Counted from the first letter of the stretch, positions 41,478-52,753 are shown. The stretch: 64,000 nt of DNA from Lepus europaeus (GCF_033115175.1 NC_084827.1:181642388-181706387), one strand, 5' to 3'. Made by a program: numbers and translations. Notes: generated by a model from the letters alone, not told the origin.

Positions 41478-41795
41478 AGGACTGGTGTTGAGGTGAGTAG
41501 GTTAAGCCGCTGCCTATAATGCTGGCGTCCCATGTGGGGTTCAAGTCCCTGCTGCTCCACTTCCAATCCAGCTCCCTACTAATGTGCCTCAGAAAGCACT
41601 GGAGGACGGTCTGAGTGCTTGGGCCCCTGCACCCACGTGGGAGACCCAGACAGAGTCCAGGTTCCTGACTTCAGAATGGCGCAGCCCCTTCTGTTGTGGT
41701 CATTTGGGGAGCGAAGTAGTGGATAGAAGATCTCTCTTTCTGTATCTCTCTCTCTGTAACCCTGCCTGTCAAATAAAATAAGCCTTTAAGAACAA
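41478..41795 (+). mobile_element. C-type SINE
   Basis: AGGACTGGTGTTGAGGTGAG head, CCTGTCAAATAAAATAAGCC tail. AAAATACCCTACACA before and AAAATGCCCTGCACA after. Confidence 0.85.
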
Positions 41796-42159
41796 TAAAA
41801 TGCCCTGCACAACAGTATGGATAAACCAAGTTCAGCAGGACCTCACCCCTGCCATAACCGCTGGTGTTGAATATAAAAACACAAGCACAGCTCCATATTG
41901 ATGAATCTGCTCAAATAAACACGTAATTATCTCAAAAGTTGCCAAAGGCACACCCCAAATTCAGTGTCTCCCTGTGATGAGAAACCAGTTTTAGTCATAG
42001 GAACCCAGTGCAGCAGGAATCCCCTGCCAGTGAGGTGTGGCCAGCGGCGCCCCCCACAGGCTGAAGAGAGAGCGCACGGTGACACAGACCTGCAGGCAGC
42101 CGTCCCAGAGGACCAGCAAGCTTCTCAATCGCACCTCAGTTGTTCGACCACTGGAAACT

Positions 42160-42460
42160 GTTCTTCAGTTTTCATCTACTTGAAAGGCAGAGCGGCACAC
42201 AGGGAGACAGCTTCCATCTGCTCCCCACATGGCTGCGACAGCCAGGACTAGGCCAGGCCAGAGCCAGGAGCCAGGGACTCCACCCAGGTTTCCCATATGA
42301 GTGGCAGGGACCCAAGAACGTGGGTCATCACCTGGCACCTCCCAGGATGCACGAGCAGGGAGCTGGATCAGGAGCAGAGCAGCCGGGCCTCGACTGGCAC
42401 TCGGATACAGGATGGAGTTGTCCCAAACAGTGAAACAAGTCTCTGCCAAATGCCCGCCCC
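42160..42460 (-). mobile_element. C-type SINE, diverged
   Basis: TTTTCATCTACTTGAAAGGC start; ends in AAATGCCCGCCCC about 110 bp before the 68-bp minisatellite. Confidence 0.7.
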
Positions 42461-42571
42461 TGCCCACCCACTGTAGTTCTGGAGACTCTCATGGGACAGC
42501 TGCGAAGTACGCAAGGATGCTGACCTTGGCAGAGCCGTGGGGGCATCCACACCAGGACCCCTCTGATCTGT

Positions 42572-43958
42572 GAGCTCTGGCCCAGCCAGGTGCCACGCGG
42601 GCTCCACACGGGGCGGGGGGGGGGGCTGTCTCTCCCAGCACTGGGCCCCGGCCCAGCCAGGTGCCACGCGGGCTCCACACGGGGCGGGGGGGGGGCTGTC
42701 TCTCCCAGCACTGGGCCCCGGCCCAGCCAGGTGCCACGTGGGCTCCACACGGGGGGTGGGGGGCTGTCTCTCCCAGCACTGGGCCCCGGCCCAGCCAGGT
42801 GCCACGCGGGCTCCACACGGGGCGGGGGGGGGGCTGTCTTCCCCAGCACTGGGCCCCAGCCCAGCCAGGTGCCACGCGGGCTCCACATGGGGGGGGCTGT
42901 CTTCCCCAGCACTGGGCCCCAGCCCAGCCAGGTGCCACGCGGGCTCCACACGGGGGGTGGGGGGCTGTCTTCCCCAGCACTGGGCCCCGGCCTAGCCAGG
43001 TGCCACGCGGGTTCCACACGGGGCGGGGGGGGGGCTGTCTTCCCCAGCACTGGGCCCCGGCCCAGCCAGGTGCCACGCGGGCTCCACACGGGGCGGGGGG
43101 GCTGTCTCTCCCAGCACTGGGCCCCGGCCCAGCCAGGTGCCACGCGGGCTCCACACGGGGCGGGGGGGCTGTCTCTCCCAGCACTGGGCCCCGGCCCAGC
43201 CAGGTGCCACGCGGGCTCCACACGGGGTGGGGGGGGCTGTCTCTCCCAGCACTGGGCCCCGGCCCAGCCAGGTGCCACGCGGGCTCCACACGGGGGGGGG
43301 GGGGCTGTCTTCCCCAGAACTGGGCCCCGGCCCAGCCAGGTGCCACGCGGGCTCCACACGGGGCTGGGGGGGGGCTGTCTCTCCCAGCACTGGGCCCCAG
43401 CCCAGCCAGGTGCCACGCGGGCTCCACACAGGGGGGGGGCTGTCTCTCCCAGCACTGGGCCCCAGCCCAGCCAGGTGCCACGTGGGCTCCACAAGGGGCG
43501 GGGGGGCTGTCTCTCCCAGCACTGGGCCCCGGCCCAGCCAGGTGCCATGCGGGCTCCACACGGGGCGGGGGGGGGGGCTGTCTCTCCCAGCACTGGGCCC
43601 CGGCCCAGCCAGGTACCACGCGGGCTCCACACGGGGAGGGGGGGGCTGTCTCTCCCAGCACTGGGCCCCGGCCCAGCCAGGTGCCACGCGGGCTCCACAC
43701 GGGGCGGGGGGGGGGGGCTGTCTCTCCCAGCACTGGGCCCCGGCCCAGCCAGGTGCCACGCGGGCTCCACACGGGGCGGGGGGGCTGTCTCTCCCAGCAC
43801 TGGGCCCCGGCACAGCCAGGTGCCACGCGGGCTCCACACGGGGGGGGGGGGGCTGTCTTCCCCAGCCCTGGGCCCCGGCCCAGCCAGGTGCCACGCGGAC
43901 TCCACACGGGGGGGGGCGCTGTCTTCCCCAGCACTGGGCCCCGGCCGAGAACAAAGCG
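42572..43958. repeat. G-rich minisatellite, about 20 units of about 68 bp, intergenic ILKAP-HES6
   Basis: Each unit holds GGCCCAGCCAGGTGCCACGC, GGGCTCCACACGGGG, a run of 7-11 G, and CTGTCT(C/T)(T/C)CCCAGCACTGG. Units differ mainly in G-run length and in CTCTCCC versus CTTCCCC. Confidence 0.92.
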
Positions 43959-44234
43959 CTGACTTGATACTCTTGAATGAATGGTTCTGTTTTTCAGGAT
44001 TAAAAAAAAGTCAAGGAATGGTATGTGCAGAATGGTCCCATTTGCATAAAAAAGACATTATCCTAGAAATAAATGGTTGCTAGTGCATGAAAAACACCCA
44101 AAAGTGTGAGAGAAATTGTCACAGACACTCCTGGGGCGAGATCAAGGCGTGGGGCGGGAGGAGGCGAGGAAAACACCCCTCCACGGCGTGCCTTCTGGGA
44201 CAACTGATTTCTGGGAGTGGGCACTGCTTTTATA

Positions 44235-44385
44235 ATGAAAACGAGGTCAAGGAAAAGCTACTTAACCCACTGGAACCTCTGGTTCCTCATCTGTGAAATG
44301 GAGAACAGCAACGCCCAGCTCAGAGGGCTGTTCTGACAGCACAGCACAGACACGCCCGTGCGTTCAGAGCTCCATGGACAGTCCC
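44235..44385 (+). mobile_element. MIR SINE
   Basis: CTACTTAACCCACTGGAACC then TTCCTCATCTGTGAAATGG is the sense MIR core. Intergenic. Confidence 0.65.
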
Positions 44386-44425
44386 CTGGCCCTGTTGCTG
44401 CCTCTCTGGGGAGGGGCATCTCTTT

Positions 44426-44735
44426 GGCCGGCGCTGTGGCATAGCAGGTAAGGCCGCCGCCTGCAGCACTGGCACCCCATATGGGCTCTGGTTTGAGTCC
44501 TGCCTGCTCCACTTCCAATTCAGCTCCCTGCTAATGCACCTGGGAAAACAGTGGAATATGGCCCAAGGATTGCACCCATGTGGGGGACCTGGAAGAAGCT
44601 CCTGGCTCCTGGCTTTGGTCTGTCCCAGCCCTAACTGTTGCAGCCACTTGGGGAATGAACCAACAGATGGAAGATCTCTCTCTCTGTCTCTCTCTCTGTA
44701 ACTCTTTCAAATAAATAAATATTTTCAAAACACAA
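44426..44735 (+). mobile_element. C-type SINE
   Basis: GGCCGGCGCTGTGGCATAGC head, CTTTCAAATAAATAAATATT tail; GGGGCATCT occurs on both sides. Confidence 0.88.
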
Positions 44736-45461
44736 GAAGAAGGGGGCATCTGTCCAGAGATGGCAGGAGTCCATCCACGGCTTCACAGCCCCCGCAGGTG
44801 GGCCGGCCTTCCGCAAGACTCCCATGCTTGCTACCTACTCTACTTTCCCAGCACAGCTGCTGGGCTGGCTCCCTCACATCACGTGTCTCTGCTCAAATGG
44901 CGCTGACCAAAGGCCATCTGCGATGGACCTCACTGAGGCTGCACCCGTCTCCTTCCACAGCACCCCCACCCCGTGCCCTGACCTCCTGGGTTTTTCTTCT
45001 TGGCACAGAAACATCACCTGCTATGTTCGATGTTCATTGTCTGTCTCCTCCAGTTGAGGTACAAGCATGAGATGAAGCACGTTTGTCACCAGCCAGCTGC
45101 AACAATGCCTGACAACAGCACCTGCAGGACAAATGAACAACTGTGAGCTGAAATGTGCCATCTGGGAAACAAAGCGGCAACCTGGACCAGGAACAGATTC
45201 CCCCCGCAGGCCCGTGGGGAGGAGAGCGAGGCGCTGGCAGCAAAGCAGAGCTGGCAAAGGGGAGGGGACAGATGGAGGGAGGGGCTCAGAGGCACTGCTG
45301 GTGAGCCCTGAGCTGACCCAGGGGCGATGCACCTGCTGTCGTGGGTGGATGAGCGCTGGGGTGCTGGGCTTTCGGAAGGAACGAAGCTCAGGAGGTGACG
45401 TTCCACGTAGGGTGTCTTCTCTTTAAACACTACCATAAAGTGTCAGGAAATGCACAGTCAT

Positions 45462-45765
45462 GGGGGTGGGCGCCTAGGGTAGTGGTTAAGGTGGGTGCCC
45501 GGGGGGATGCCTGCATCCCAGGTGAAGTCCCAGCTCAGTTTTCCACTCCAGCGTCCTGCTAATGTGCACCCGAGAGGTGGGGGCAAAGGTTCACCTGCTT
45601 GGGTTTCTGCCACCCACGTGGGAGACCTAGAGAGCGTTCCAGGCTCCCAGCTTCAGCCGAGCCCAGCTCTGGCTATCGTGGGTATGTGGAGAGTGAACGA
45701 GTGGATGGACGACCTCTCTCTCTTTCAAATTAGTGAACTAAAAATAAATACTGTGATTTTTTTTT
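45462..45765 (+). mobile_element. C-type SINE, diverged
   Basis: GGGGGTGGGCGCCTAGGGTA head, CTTTCAAATTAGTGAAC tail. Confidence 0.7.
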
Positions 45766-45775
45766 AAGAAAAGAA

Positions 45776-46125
45776 AATTGGCCGGTGCTACGGCTCACTA
45801 GGCTAATCCTCCGCCTGCGGCGCTGGCACACCGGGTTCTAGTCCCGGTCGGGGCGCGCTGGATTCTATCCCGGTTGCCCCTCTTCCAGGCCAGCTCTCTG
45901 CTGTGGCCTGGGAGTGCAGTGGAGGATGGCCCAAGTGCTTGGGTCCTGCACCCCATGGGAGACCAGGAGAAGCACCTGGCTCCTGGCTTCGGATCAGCGC
46001 GGTGTGCCGGCCGCAGCGCACCAGCCATGGTGGCCATTGGAGGGTGAACCAATGGCAAAGGAAGACCTTTCTCCCTGTCTCTCTCTCTTACTGTCCACTC
46101 TGCCTGTCAATAAATAAATAAATAT
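45776..46125 (+). mobile_element. C-type SINE
   Basis: TTGGCCGGTGCTACGGCTCA head, CTGTCAATAAATAAATAAAT tail; young CTAATCCTCC subtype. Confidence 0.9.
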
Positions 46126-46999
46126 AATTATAGAAATAATGCATGGCTTTCAAGGTTTTTCCATGCAAATAAGCTTATCTTAATTCCGGCCTCCACAAAC
46201 TTTTTGAAGGCCGCTCATGTAAGATGAGGATTCACTCACTCCTCCATTCAGCCCACTATGGAGGCGGAGTCAACAGATGCTAAACACTGCTTGTGCTGGG
46301 CTAAAGGAGGTGCCAGGGAGATACCGCTCTGAGCTGGCGGGGTGCCGGCCTGAGCGACTGACAATGACCGTGATGTTCCCGGGGACCTGGAACACGAAAG
46401 GAGGTGTAGGCTTTACGGGAAAGCTGGGTTCAGGTGGAACCTGAAGAAACTGTGGGACACCTGAGAGGCAGCAGCCGGGGGCGTCTGGACACACTTGACC
46501 AGCGCTCCGGAGAGGACTGGGCTGACCAGAAGGGGAAGCCATGGAGGTCACAGATTTTAGCCCGAGAGGAGGACCAAGGAAAGACGTGGGACACAGACGA
46601 TGCCCGAAATCCGGCCAGGAAGAGCCCCACTTGAGCCTGAGAAGGAATGGCTGAAGAAGCAGCAGGAACGTCGGACAGGACGCTGCTCAGGGCTCAGGGC
46701 CGTCGACAGCGTCAAACACGGCACCGTGTTTGTGACGAGAACGGAAGTGTCTCGGAGATAGGGGGCTTCGCCAGCAGTTCCCAGTAGAATGGCCAGGAAT
46801 GTGCCCATACTGGAAGTGTGTGACGAGCAAGAAGAAGGAAGAAGCTTGACTGTGGGCAGGAGAGCAGGTTTCCCGGGATCCAGTGGGCAGAGGACTGGGG
46901 CCGGTTCAGCTGAGAGGACTGGCCCGGGCCTGCAGTGTTCCTGACTTGGAGACGTCCAAAAGCGCACTCAAGGCTTTTCAGTGTGAAGGTACGAATCCC
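46126..46999. other. Intergenic segment, nothing recognised
   Basis: Purine-rich, with no C-type SINE and no coding frame that I can support. It may be an old LTR or DNA element beyond recognition by eye. Confidence 0.3.
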
Positions 47000-47325
47000 T
47001 TGGAGCTGGCACTGTGGTGCAGAGGGTAAAGCTGCCGCCTGTGATACTGGCAACCCATGTGGGCGCCAGTTCGAGTCCTGGCTGCTCTACTTCCTATCCA
47101 GCTCCCTGCCAATGCGCCTGGGGAGGCAGTGGAAGATGGCCCAAGTGCTTGGGCCCTGAACCCACTTCTGAGACCCGGAGGAAGCTCCTGACTCCGGGCC
47201 TCAGATCAGCCAGGCTCCAGCCATTGTGGCCTTTTGGGGAGTGAACCAGCAGATGGAAGAGCTCTGTCTGTCTCGATCTCTCTCTGTAACTGTCTTTCAA
47301 TTAAATATTAAAAAAAAAAAAGATA
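47000..47325 (+). mobile_element. C-type SINE abutting the L1
   Basis: GGAGCTGGCACTGTGGTGCA head, TTTCAATTAAATATTAAAA tail. AATCCCTTGG before it and AAATCCCATT after it may be the target-site duplication. Confidence 0.88.
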
Positions 47326-47639
47326 TAAATCCCATTCACAATAGATTAAAAAAGACAAACCTAGGGATAAATTTAACCAAGGACATGAAAGACCTCTACA
47401 ATGAAAAAAATCACAAAATACTAATGAAGGAAACAGATGATGACATTCAAAAATGGAAAAATCTCTGAGTTCATGGATTGGAGGAATTAATAGTGTGAAA
47501 ATGTCTATACTAGCCAAGCATCCGAAGATTCAATGCAATCCACATACATTTACCAGTGACATTCTTCACAGGACGAGAAGACCCCAAGTAGCCAAAGAAC
47601 CTTGGCCCATGACAGCGAGGCAGGGGTGTGGCTGGAGGA
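47326..47639 (+). mobile_element. L1 ORF2-end fragment, first part
   Basis: Plus-strand text follows the end of a mammalian L1 reverse-transcriptase ORF: AAATTTAACCAAGGACATGA, GAAAGACCTCTACAATG and TTCATGGATTGGAGGAATTA. It is interrupted by a SINE at 47640-47955. Confidence 0.8.
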
Positions 47640-47955
47640 AGGGCCAGCATTGTGGTGCAGCGGGCTGAGCGCTGCTGGTGGGGCCCCGCAGTCCATACAG
47701 AGTGAAGTCGAAGTCCCGGCTGCACCACTTCCAATCCAGCTCCCTGCTAATGTGCCTGGAAAAGCCGCAGATGCTAAGTGGGAGATCGGCTGGGTTCCTG
47801 GTTCCTGGCTTCCCCCGGCCCATCCCTGGCTGTTGCCAGTCTTTGAGGAGTGACCCAGCAGATAGAAGATGTAGACAGATCCTTCTCTTTCTGCCTCTCC
47901 CTCTCTCTGCGCCACTCTGCCTTCCAAATAATGAACAAAACACCTTTAAAAAAAA
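47640..47955 (+). mobile_element. C-type SINE inside the L1
   Basis: GGGCCAGCATTGTGGTGCAG head, CTTCCAAATAATGAACAAAAC tail; interrupts the L1 ORF2 remnant. Confidence 0.85.
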
Positions 47956-48276
47956 ATGCTGGCAATGCTATGGTACCCTAATACACTGTTGGCAGGAACG
48001 CAAACTAGCCAAACCACTACAGGAAATAAAATGGTATGGAGATTCCTTAACAAATTAAAACTGGATGTGCCATATGACCCAGCTATCCCACTTCTCGGAA
48101 AATATCCGAAGGAAATGCAGGCGGCATGTGAGAGACCCGCACTCCCAGACTTACTGTCACCCGGGGCACAACGGCAAAGATACCGACTCAGCCTCGTTGT
48201 CCACCAGCTGATGCCCGGATAAAGAAAATGGGGTACATACACACAGCGCAATGTCATTCAGCTAAAAAAAAGAATC
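47956..48276 (+). mobile_element. L1 ORF2/3' fragment, second part
   Basis: It continues the same L1 after the SINE with TGTTGGCAGGAACGCAAACT, then ATGGTATGGAGATTCC and CATATGACCCAGCTATCCCA. An open frame encodes PYDPAIPLLGKYPKEMQ, a typical L1-derived peptide. It is truncated. Confidence 0.8.
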
Positions 48277-48560
48277 TTGGGGCCGGCGCTGTGGCACAGC
48301 GGGTTAACGACCTGGCCTGAATCGCCGGCATCCCATACGGGCGCCGGTTCTAGTCCCAGCTGCTCCACTTCCGATCCAGCTCCCTGCTGTGGCCTGGGAA
48401 AGCAGGGGAAGATGGCCCACCTGCTTGGGCCCCTGCACCCATGAGGAAGGAAGCAGAGGAAGCTCCTGGCTCCTGGCTTCGGATCGGCGCAGCTCCGGCC
48501 ATGGTGGTCATCTGGGGAGTGAACCAGCGGGTGGATGACCTCTCTCTCTCACATAAATAG
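48277..48560 (+). mobile_element. C-type SINE
   Basis: GGGGCCGGCGCTGTGGCACA head; ends ACATAAATAGAG just before the orphan CpG island. Confidence 0.9.
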
Positions 48561-48599
48561 AGTTTTTAAAAATTGCTTAACATTAAATAAATACAATTC

Positions 48600-49450
48600 A
48601 AGACAAGCGGAATGTAAGCAGGGCAGGGCGCGGCGAGGAGAGCACCCGGAACAGCGGGCTGACGGCACCGGGACCGGGCCGAGCGGGTCGGGCGGGCCAG
48701 CGCAGGGACCCCACGTCCGCGAGACATTCACCGAACCGGGACCGGGACCGGGCGGGGCCAGCGCAGGGACCCCACGTTCGCCGAACCGGGACCGGGCGGG
48801 GCCAGCGCAGGGACCCCACGTCCGCCGAACCGGGACCGGGCGGGGCCAGCGCAGGGACCCCGCGTTCGCCGGACCGGGACCGGGACGGGGCCAGCGCAGG
48901 GACTCCACGTCCGCCGAACCGGGACTGGGACGGGCCGGGCCGCGGGCGAGGCCGGCTTTCCCCGCGCCGTGCCCGGCCCCGAGCTCCTCCCGGAGCTTCG
49001 CGGGCTCTCGCCCAGACAGGCGGCTGGAGCCCGCCTCGCCGTCCCCGCGGGTCCCTCAGACGCCGCGAGGCCCCAGCCGCCCCTCAGCCGCGCCACCCGG
49101 GTGGGAGTGGCAGGAAGGCGTGGGGCGCCGCGCTTCCGGCCGCGGCGGCGGGGGGCGGAGCCTCTGGGCGTGGAGACCTCTGGGAGTCGAAGTCCCGGCG
49201 TGTGGGGCGGCGAGAACTACAACTCCCAGGAGGCCGTGCGGCCGGCCTCGGGCCGGAGGGGCTGGGCGGGCCGCGAGTGTCCGAGGCCTGGGCGAGGGTC
49301 CGCGCGCCTCACCGGGCGCCGCCTGAACGCTGCTGCGCGGGGTCTGCGGAGCTGCGGGAGGGGCCGGAGGGCGAGGCGCGGGCGCCCGAGCGTGACGCCG
49401 CTGGCAGAAGCCCTGGTCCAGGGCAGAGCAGAATGAGGGTGCAGACAGGT
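48600..49450. promoter_or_regulatory. Orphan CpG-island promoter with an inverted pair of ZNF143-type motifs
   Basis: A dense CpG block between ILKAP and HES6 that covers no recognised exon. At 49216-49233 it has ACTACAACTCCCAGGAGG, the well-known ZNF143/THAP11 promoter motif. At 49177-49193 lies a near copy in the opposite direction, only 22 bases away. GC boxes flank both. A plausible first-exon donor on the plus strand is CAG/GTGGGG at 49448. Probably the start of an unannotated transcript, perhaps noncoding and bidirectional. Confidence 0.6.
48667..48935. repeat. GC-rich minisatellite inside the orphan CpG island, about 5 units of 42-45 bp (first unit longer)
   Basis: The block GGCCAGCGCAGGGACCCCAC recurs at about 48698, 48759, 48801, 48846 and 48891 with GAACCGGGACCGGG spacers. 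Units are rich in CpG, so the repeat itself adds to the island. Confidence 0.75.
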
Positions 49451-49523
49451 GGGGTGGGGTGTAGACCTAAACTTAGGGGTGTCTGCCCGGAAATGAGGCA
49501 GTAGGACGAGAGACTGAGGGCGA

Positions 49524-49832
49524 CCTCTAGATTTATTATTATTATTGGAGAGGCAGAGAGAGAGGGAGAGAGGTCTTCCATCCGCTGGTTCACTCCCCAG
49601 ATGACCACCAGGGTCGGAGCTGCGCCATCCGAAGCCAGGAGCCAGGAGCTTCTTCTGGGTCTTCCCACGTGGGTGCTGGGACCCAAGGACTTGGGCCATC
49701 TTCCCCTGCTTTCCCAGGCCACAGCAGAGAGCTGGATCGGAAGTGGAGCAGCCAGGACTGGAACCGGCGCCCATATGGGATGCCAGCACCACAGGCGGTG
49801 GCTTTACCTGCTGTGCCACAGCGCTGGCCCTG
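49524..49832 (-). mobile_element. C-type SINE at the edge of the orphan CpG island
   Basis: Starts GATTTATTATTATTATTGGAG and ends in CACAGCGCTGGCCC; flanked by GCGACCTCTAGATTT and TGACCTCTGGATTT (target-site duplication). Confidence 0.9.
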
Positions 49833-50714
49833 ACCTCTGGATTTTGTGTGATTTCATTTGCCTAATGAATTGGGTGCCAACAAGTGGCGACCGCTGCGGA
49901 AGCGGCAGTGGCTCACGGTTAGGGTTACGTGCACCTGAAGGCTCTTGGACGCGCAGGAAGCCAATGCCGGGAAGGCTGTAGCCCCTGGCACTCAGCCGTG
50001 AGGAGGGGGGAAGGAAATTAACAGCCTGCTGTAAACTGCCCTGGGGCTGCGGCCCACCAGGCACCGGTCTCGGAGGCCGTTGGTCCAGCCTGTGTGGACG
50101 GTGAGGCTGTTTCGCACAGGACTGACAGCAGGCTCTCCTGGCGTGATGTCCACCTGCTGGCTGCCGGACACTGAGCAGGCAGGAGGACATGGGGAGCCCA
50201 CAGGCTGGAGAGCAGCTGGGAGGGCTGGACCAGGTGGGGGCAGCGCGGGAAGGCGCGGTAGGACAACCCCCAGAGGTCAAGCTGGGACTGCAGGCCTGGC
50301 TGTCCTTAGGGACCCGGACAGCACTCTGCGGAGGGGTGGGGCAGGGGTGCGGAAGTGTAGACGTGAGTGCAGATGCCGCTTCCAAGGAATCCGGCTTCTG
50401 AGCAGAGGCTCCCAGGGCCCCGGCAGGTTTTCTCGGCCCCTTTGCAGAGGAAGGTATCACAGACTGTAGGCTGATCCAGTGCAGAGCAGGCACTGAGCGG
50501 GTCAGTGGTCAGCGACCCCAGGCCCACATGGGTGGCCACGACGGAAGGCAGACCACCCCCGCCCACACCCCCAGTGCCCAGGACCTGTGCGTGTTACTTT
50601 ATATGGCAAACGAGGACTAAGAAGTTTGGCATAGAGTCTGGGTTATATGGCTGTGCCAGTGCAAACATGAGGGTCCTTACAAGCAGGAGGGAGGAGGCAG
50701 AAGAGGGTCAGGAG
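49833..50714. other. Intergenic segment between the orphan CpG island and HES6
   Basis: Moderately GC-rich unique-looking sequence. I find no exon; downstream exons of a transcript from the island could lie here. Confidence 0.3.
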
Positions 50715-50882
50715 ACGAGGCTGTGAGCATTTGGCTTCAGGGTTAGGACGCCCTTGGGGCACCTGCCCCCCATTGCACAGGGCTCAGATTCGGGTCCTGG
50801 TTTCCTGCTGATGCGCACCTGGGAGGCAGCAGGCGATGGCTCAGTTGGGTTCCTGCCTCCTCTCTCGGATCAATAAATATAC
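50715..50882 (+). mobile_element. C-type SINE fragment
   Basis: TTGGCTTCAGGGTTAGGACG head; ends CTCTCGGATCAATAAATATAC with the middle deleted. Confidence 0.55.
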
Positions 50883-51369
50883 GTGTGTACATAAACACAC
50901 AGATACAGAACGGCCAGATGGTAAACGCGTGTGGTGTCAGGACACAGGGCTGCCGTCACCTACTGTGGGAGCCGCAGTCACTCAAGTTCCAACCTCCGGG
51001 CACAGGGGCTGCCCGTGCCGTGGCCCTCTGACCTCACGCAGGTGGGGTCCCCTCGTCCCTCAAGTCAGTGGCACGAGGAGGAAGCCCGACAGCCTGACAC
51101 AGGTAGATGGACGCTGGCTGCAGACTTGGGCATCCTAACGAGGAGGCCGCTCCCATCCCAAATGGCAAGCAGCTGGCCACTAGCTTTATGACTCCTGGAA
51201 GCTGCAGAACAGTGGCGTCCCCATCCCTGTCACCCTGGAGACAAGCCCCCTGCCAGTGGAATCCTCTGGGGGCACACCATTTCCAGGGGGCGTGGCCTGG
51301 CCCGAGGACCCGCCCAGCCACGGTGGAGGCCAGCCAGCAAGCGTCCATCTCCACTGCTCATTATGCTGA

Positions 51370-51640
51370 CAGAAGGTGAGGATGAGAGAGACAGACAGAC
51401 AGACACTGACCTTCCATCCAGTGGTTCATTCCTCAACTGGCTGCAACAGCCAGGACTAGGCCAGGCCAAAGACAAGAGCCTGGAACTCCATCCTGGCTTC
51501 CCACATGAGTGCCCGGGCCCAAGGACTTGGGCCATCTCCTACTGCTTTCCCGGGCAGCTGGATCGGAAGTGGAGCACCGGCTCGAACGAACCGGCACCGA
51601 AAGACCGCAGCTTAACCCGCTGCACCACCACGTCGCCCCC
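51370..51640 (-). mobile_element. C-type SINE, diverged
   Basis: GAGAGACAGACAGACAGACA start; ends CACCACCACGTCGCCCCC. Confidence 0.75.
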
Positions 51641-51694
51641 CCAGAGCCGAGGTTTTAAATGGCACGAGCACTGCAGCTGCAGGGGGGGATGTGC

Positions 51695-51812
51695 CGAGGT
51701 CACCACGCACACATCGCGGACGTGCCGAGGTCACCACGCACACATCGCGGACGTGCTGAGGTCACCACGCACACATCGCGGACGTGCTGAGGTCACCACG
51801 CACACATCGCGG
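51695..51812. repeat. 31-bp tandem repeat, about 4 units, just past the HES6 polyadenylation signal
   Basis: The unit GTGCYGAGGTCACCACGCAC plus ACATCGCGGAC is repeated almost exactly, and each copy contains two CpG dinucleotides. Confidence 0.85.
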
Positions 51813-51868
51813 CATTAACGACACCGCATCACTCAGTGTTTCTTCAAGGCCGTCGTACTGTGAAACTC

Positions 51869-51874
51869 TTTATT
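51869..51874 (-). terminator. HES6: HES6 polyadenylation signal AATAAA
   Basis: Minus-strand AATAAA 455 bases beyond the stop codon. It sets a 3' UTR of roughly 470-480 bases (about 51850-52328). The 31-bp tandem repeat at 51695-51812 lies just past it. Confidence 0.75.
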
Positions 51875-52328
51875 TAACGCGTCTGGGCACAACTGACCGC
51901 ACCCTGACACACGTGCTGCCAGCAAGACGTTCAGAACGTCTCGCTTCTCTCGGCAGTGCTGCAGCTGCCCCTGTGCCCCGGCGCCCCTGCCTGGGTCACG
52001 AGGGCTCAGCACCACTGGGTCACCTCACTCCCCACCCGGCACCTGAGACAGGCAGAGGTGCACATGGAAGAGGGGTGGGAGCCCTGGCCAGGGTCTTCCT
52101 CCTGCCTGGAGCTCCCCCCTCCACCACCCCTGAGCGCAAAGTGGCTCCCTCCAGGAACAGGGCCCTGGGCCTGGCTGGCCGGTCACCTGGTGCTGGCCAG
52201 CCAGAAACCCACTGGAGGAGGGCGGCCGACTGGGAGACACCTCGGGCCCTGCCCCACCACGTGGGACCCCCCAGGGTGGCGGGCGTGGAGCTGGGAAGGC
52301 CTGGCCCCTGGGTTCCCGGCCAGCACAG

Positions 52329-52753
52329 TCACCAGGGCCGCCAGACGCTCTGGGCCATTCGGGCTGCAGTGAGGCCGCCCAAGGCTGCAGGCGCCAAGTG
52401 CAGCCGCTCCCCAGGCGCCCGACTCAATTCAGCCTCGGAGGCCTCCTCCAGGTCGGAGCCCAGGTCGTCCCCGGGACCTGGGGGGCTGGGCAGTGGGGAC
52501 CCCGGGGACGCCCCTGCGGCCCAGCCGCCCCGCCCAGGGGCTCCCGGCGGCCCCGCCAGGGCGCCGCCCAGCAGGTCTCGGAAGCTGCTGCCCTCGCGCA
52601 GGGGCATGGACTCCAGCAGGTGGTTCAGGAGCTGGGCGGCGACGGTGGCGTCAATGGCCTGGCACGTGGACACGAAGGTGTGCACCTCGTGCATACACTG
52701 GATGTAGCCGGCGGCGAAGCGCTCGCTGGCTTCCGCCCGCAGCTGCTCGCGCT
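52329..52753 (-). CDS. HES6: HES6 exon 4 (Orange domain and WRPW)
   Basis: 425 bases, acceptor GTGCAG. Encodes EREQLRAEASERFAAGYIQC onward, the Orange domain, a Pro-rich low-complexity linker and the terminal SVWRPW followed by TGA at 52331-52329. Confidence 0.97.

Noticed and set aside
42328-44083. Open frames of about 500 codons on both strands, rich in Gly, Pro and Ala
   Set aside because: All arise from the 68-bp minisatellite. Frame shifts between units caused by G-run length changes leave no consistent repeat protein.
47956-48222. Short plus-strand frame as a possible small protein gene
   Set aside because: The peptide (PYDPAIPLLGKYPKEMQ) is an L1 ORF2-derived remnant interrupted by a SINE.
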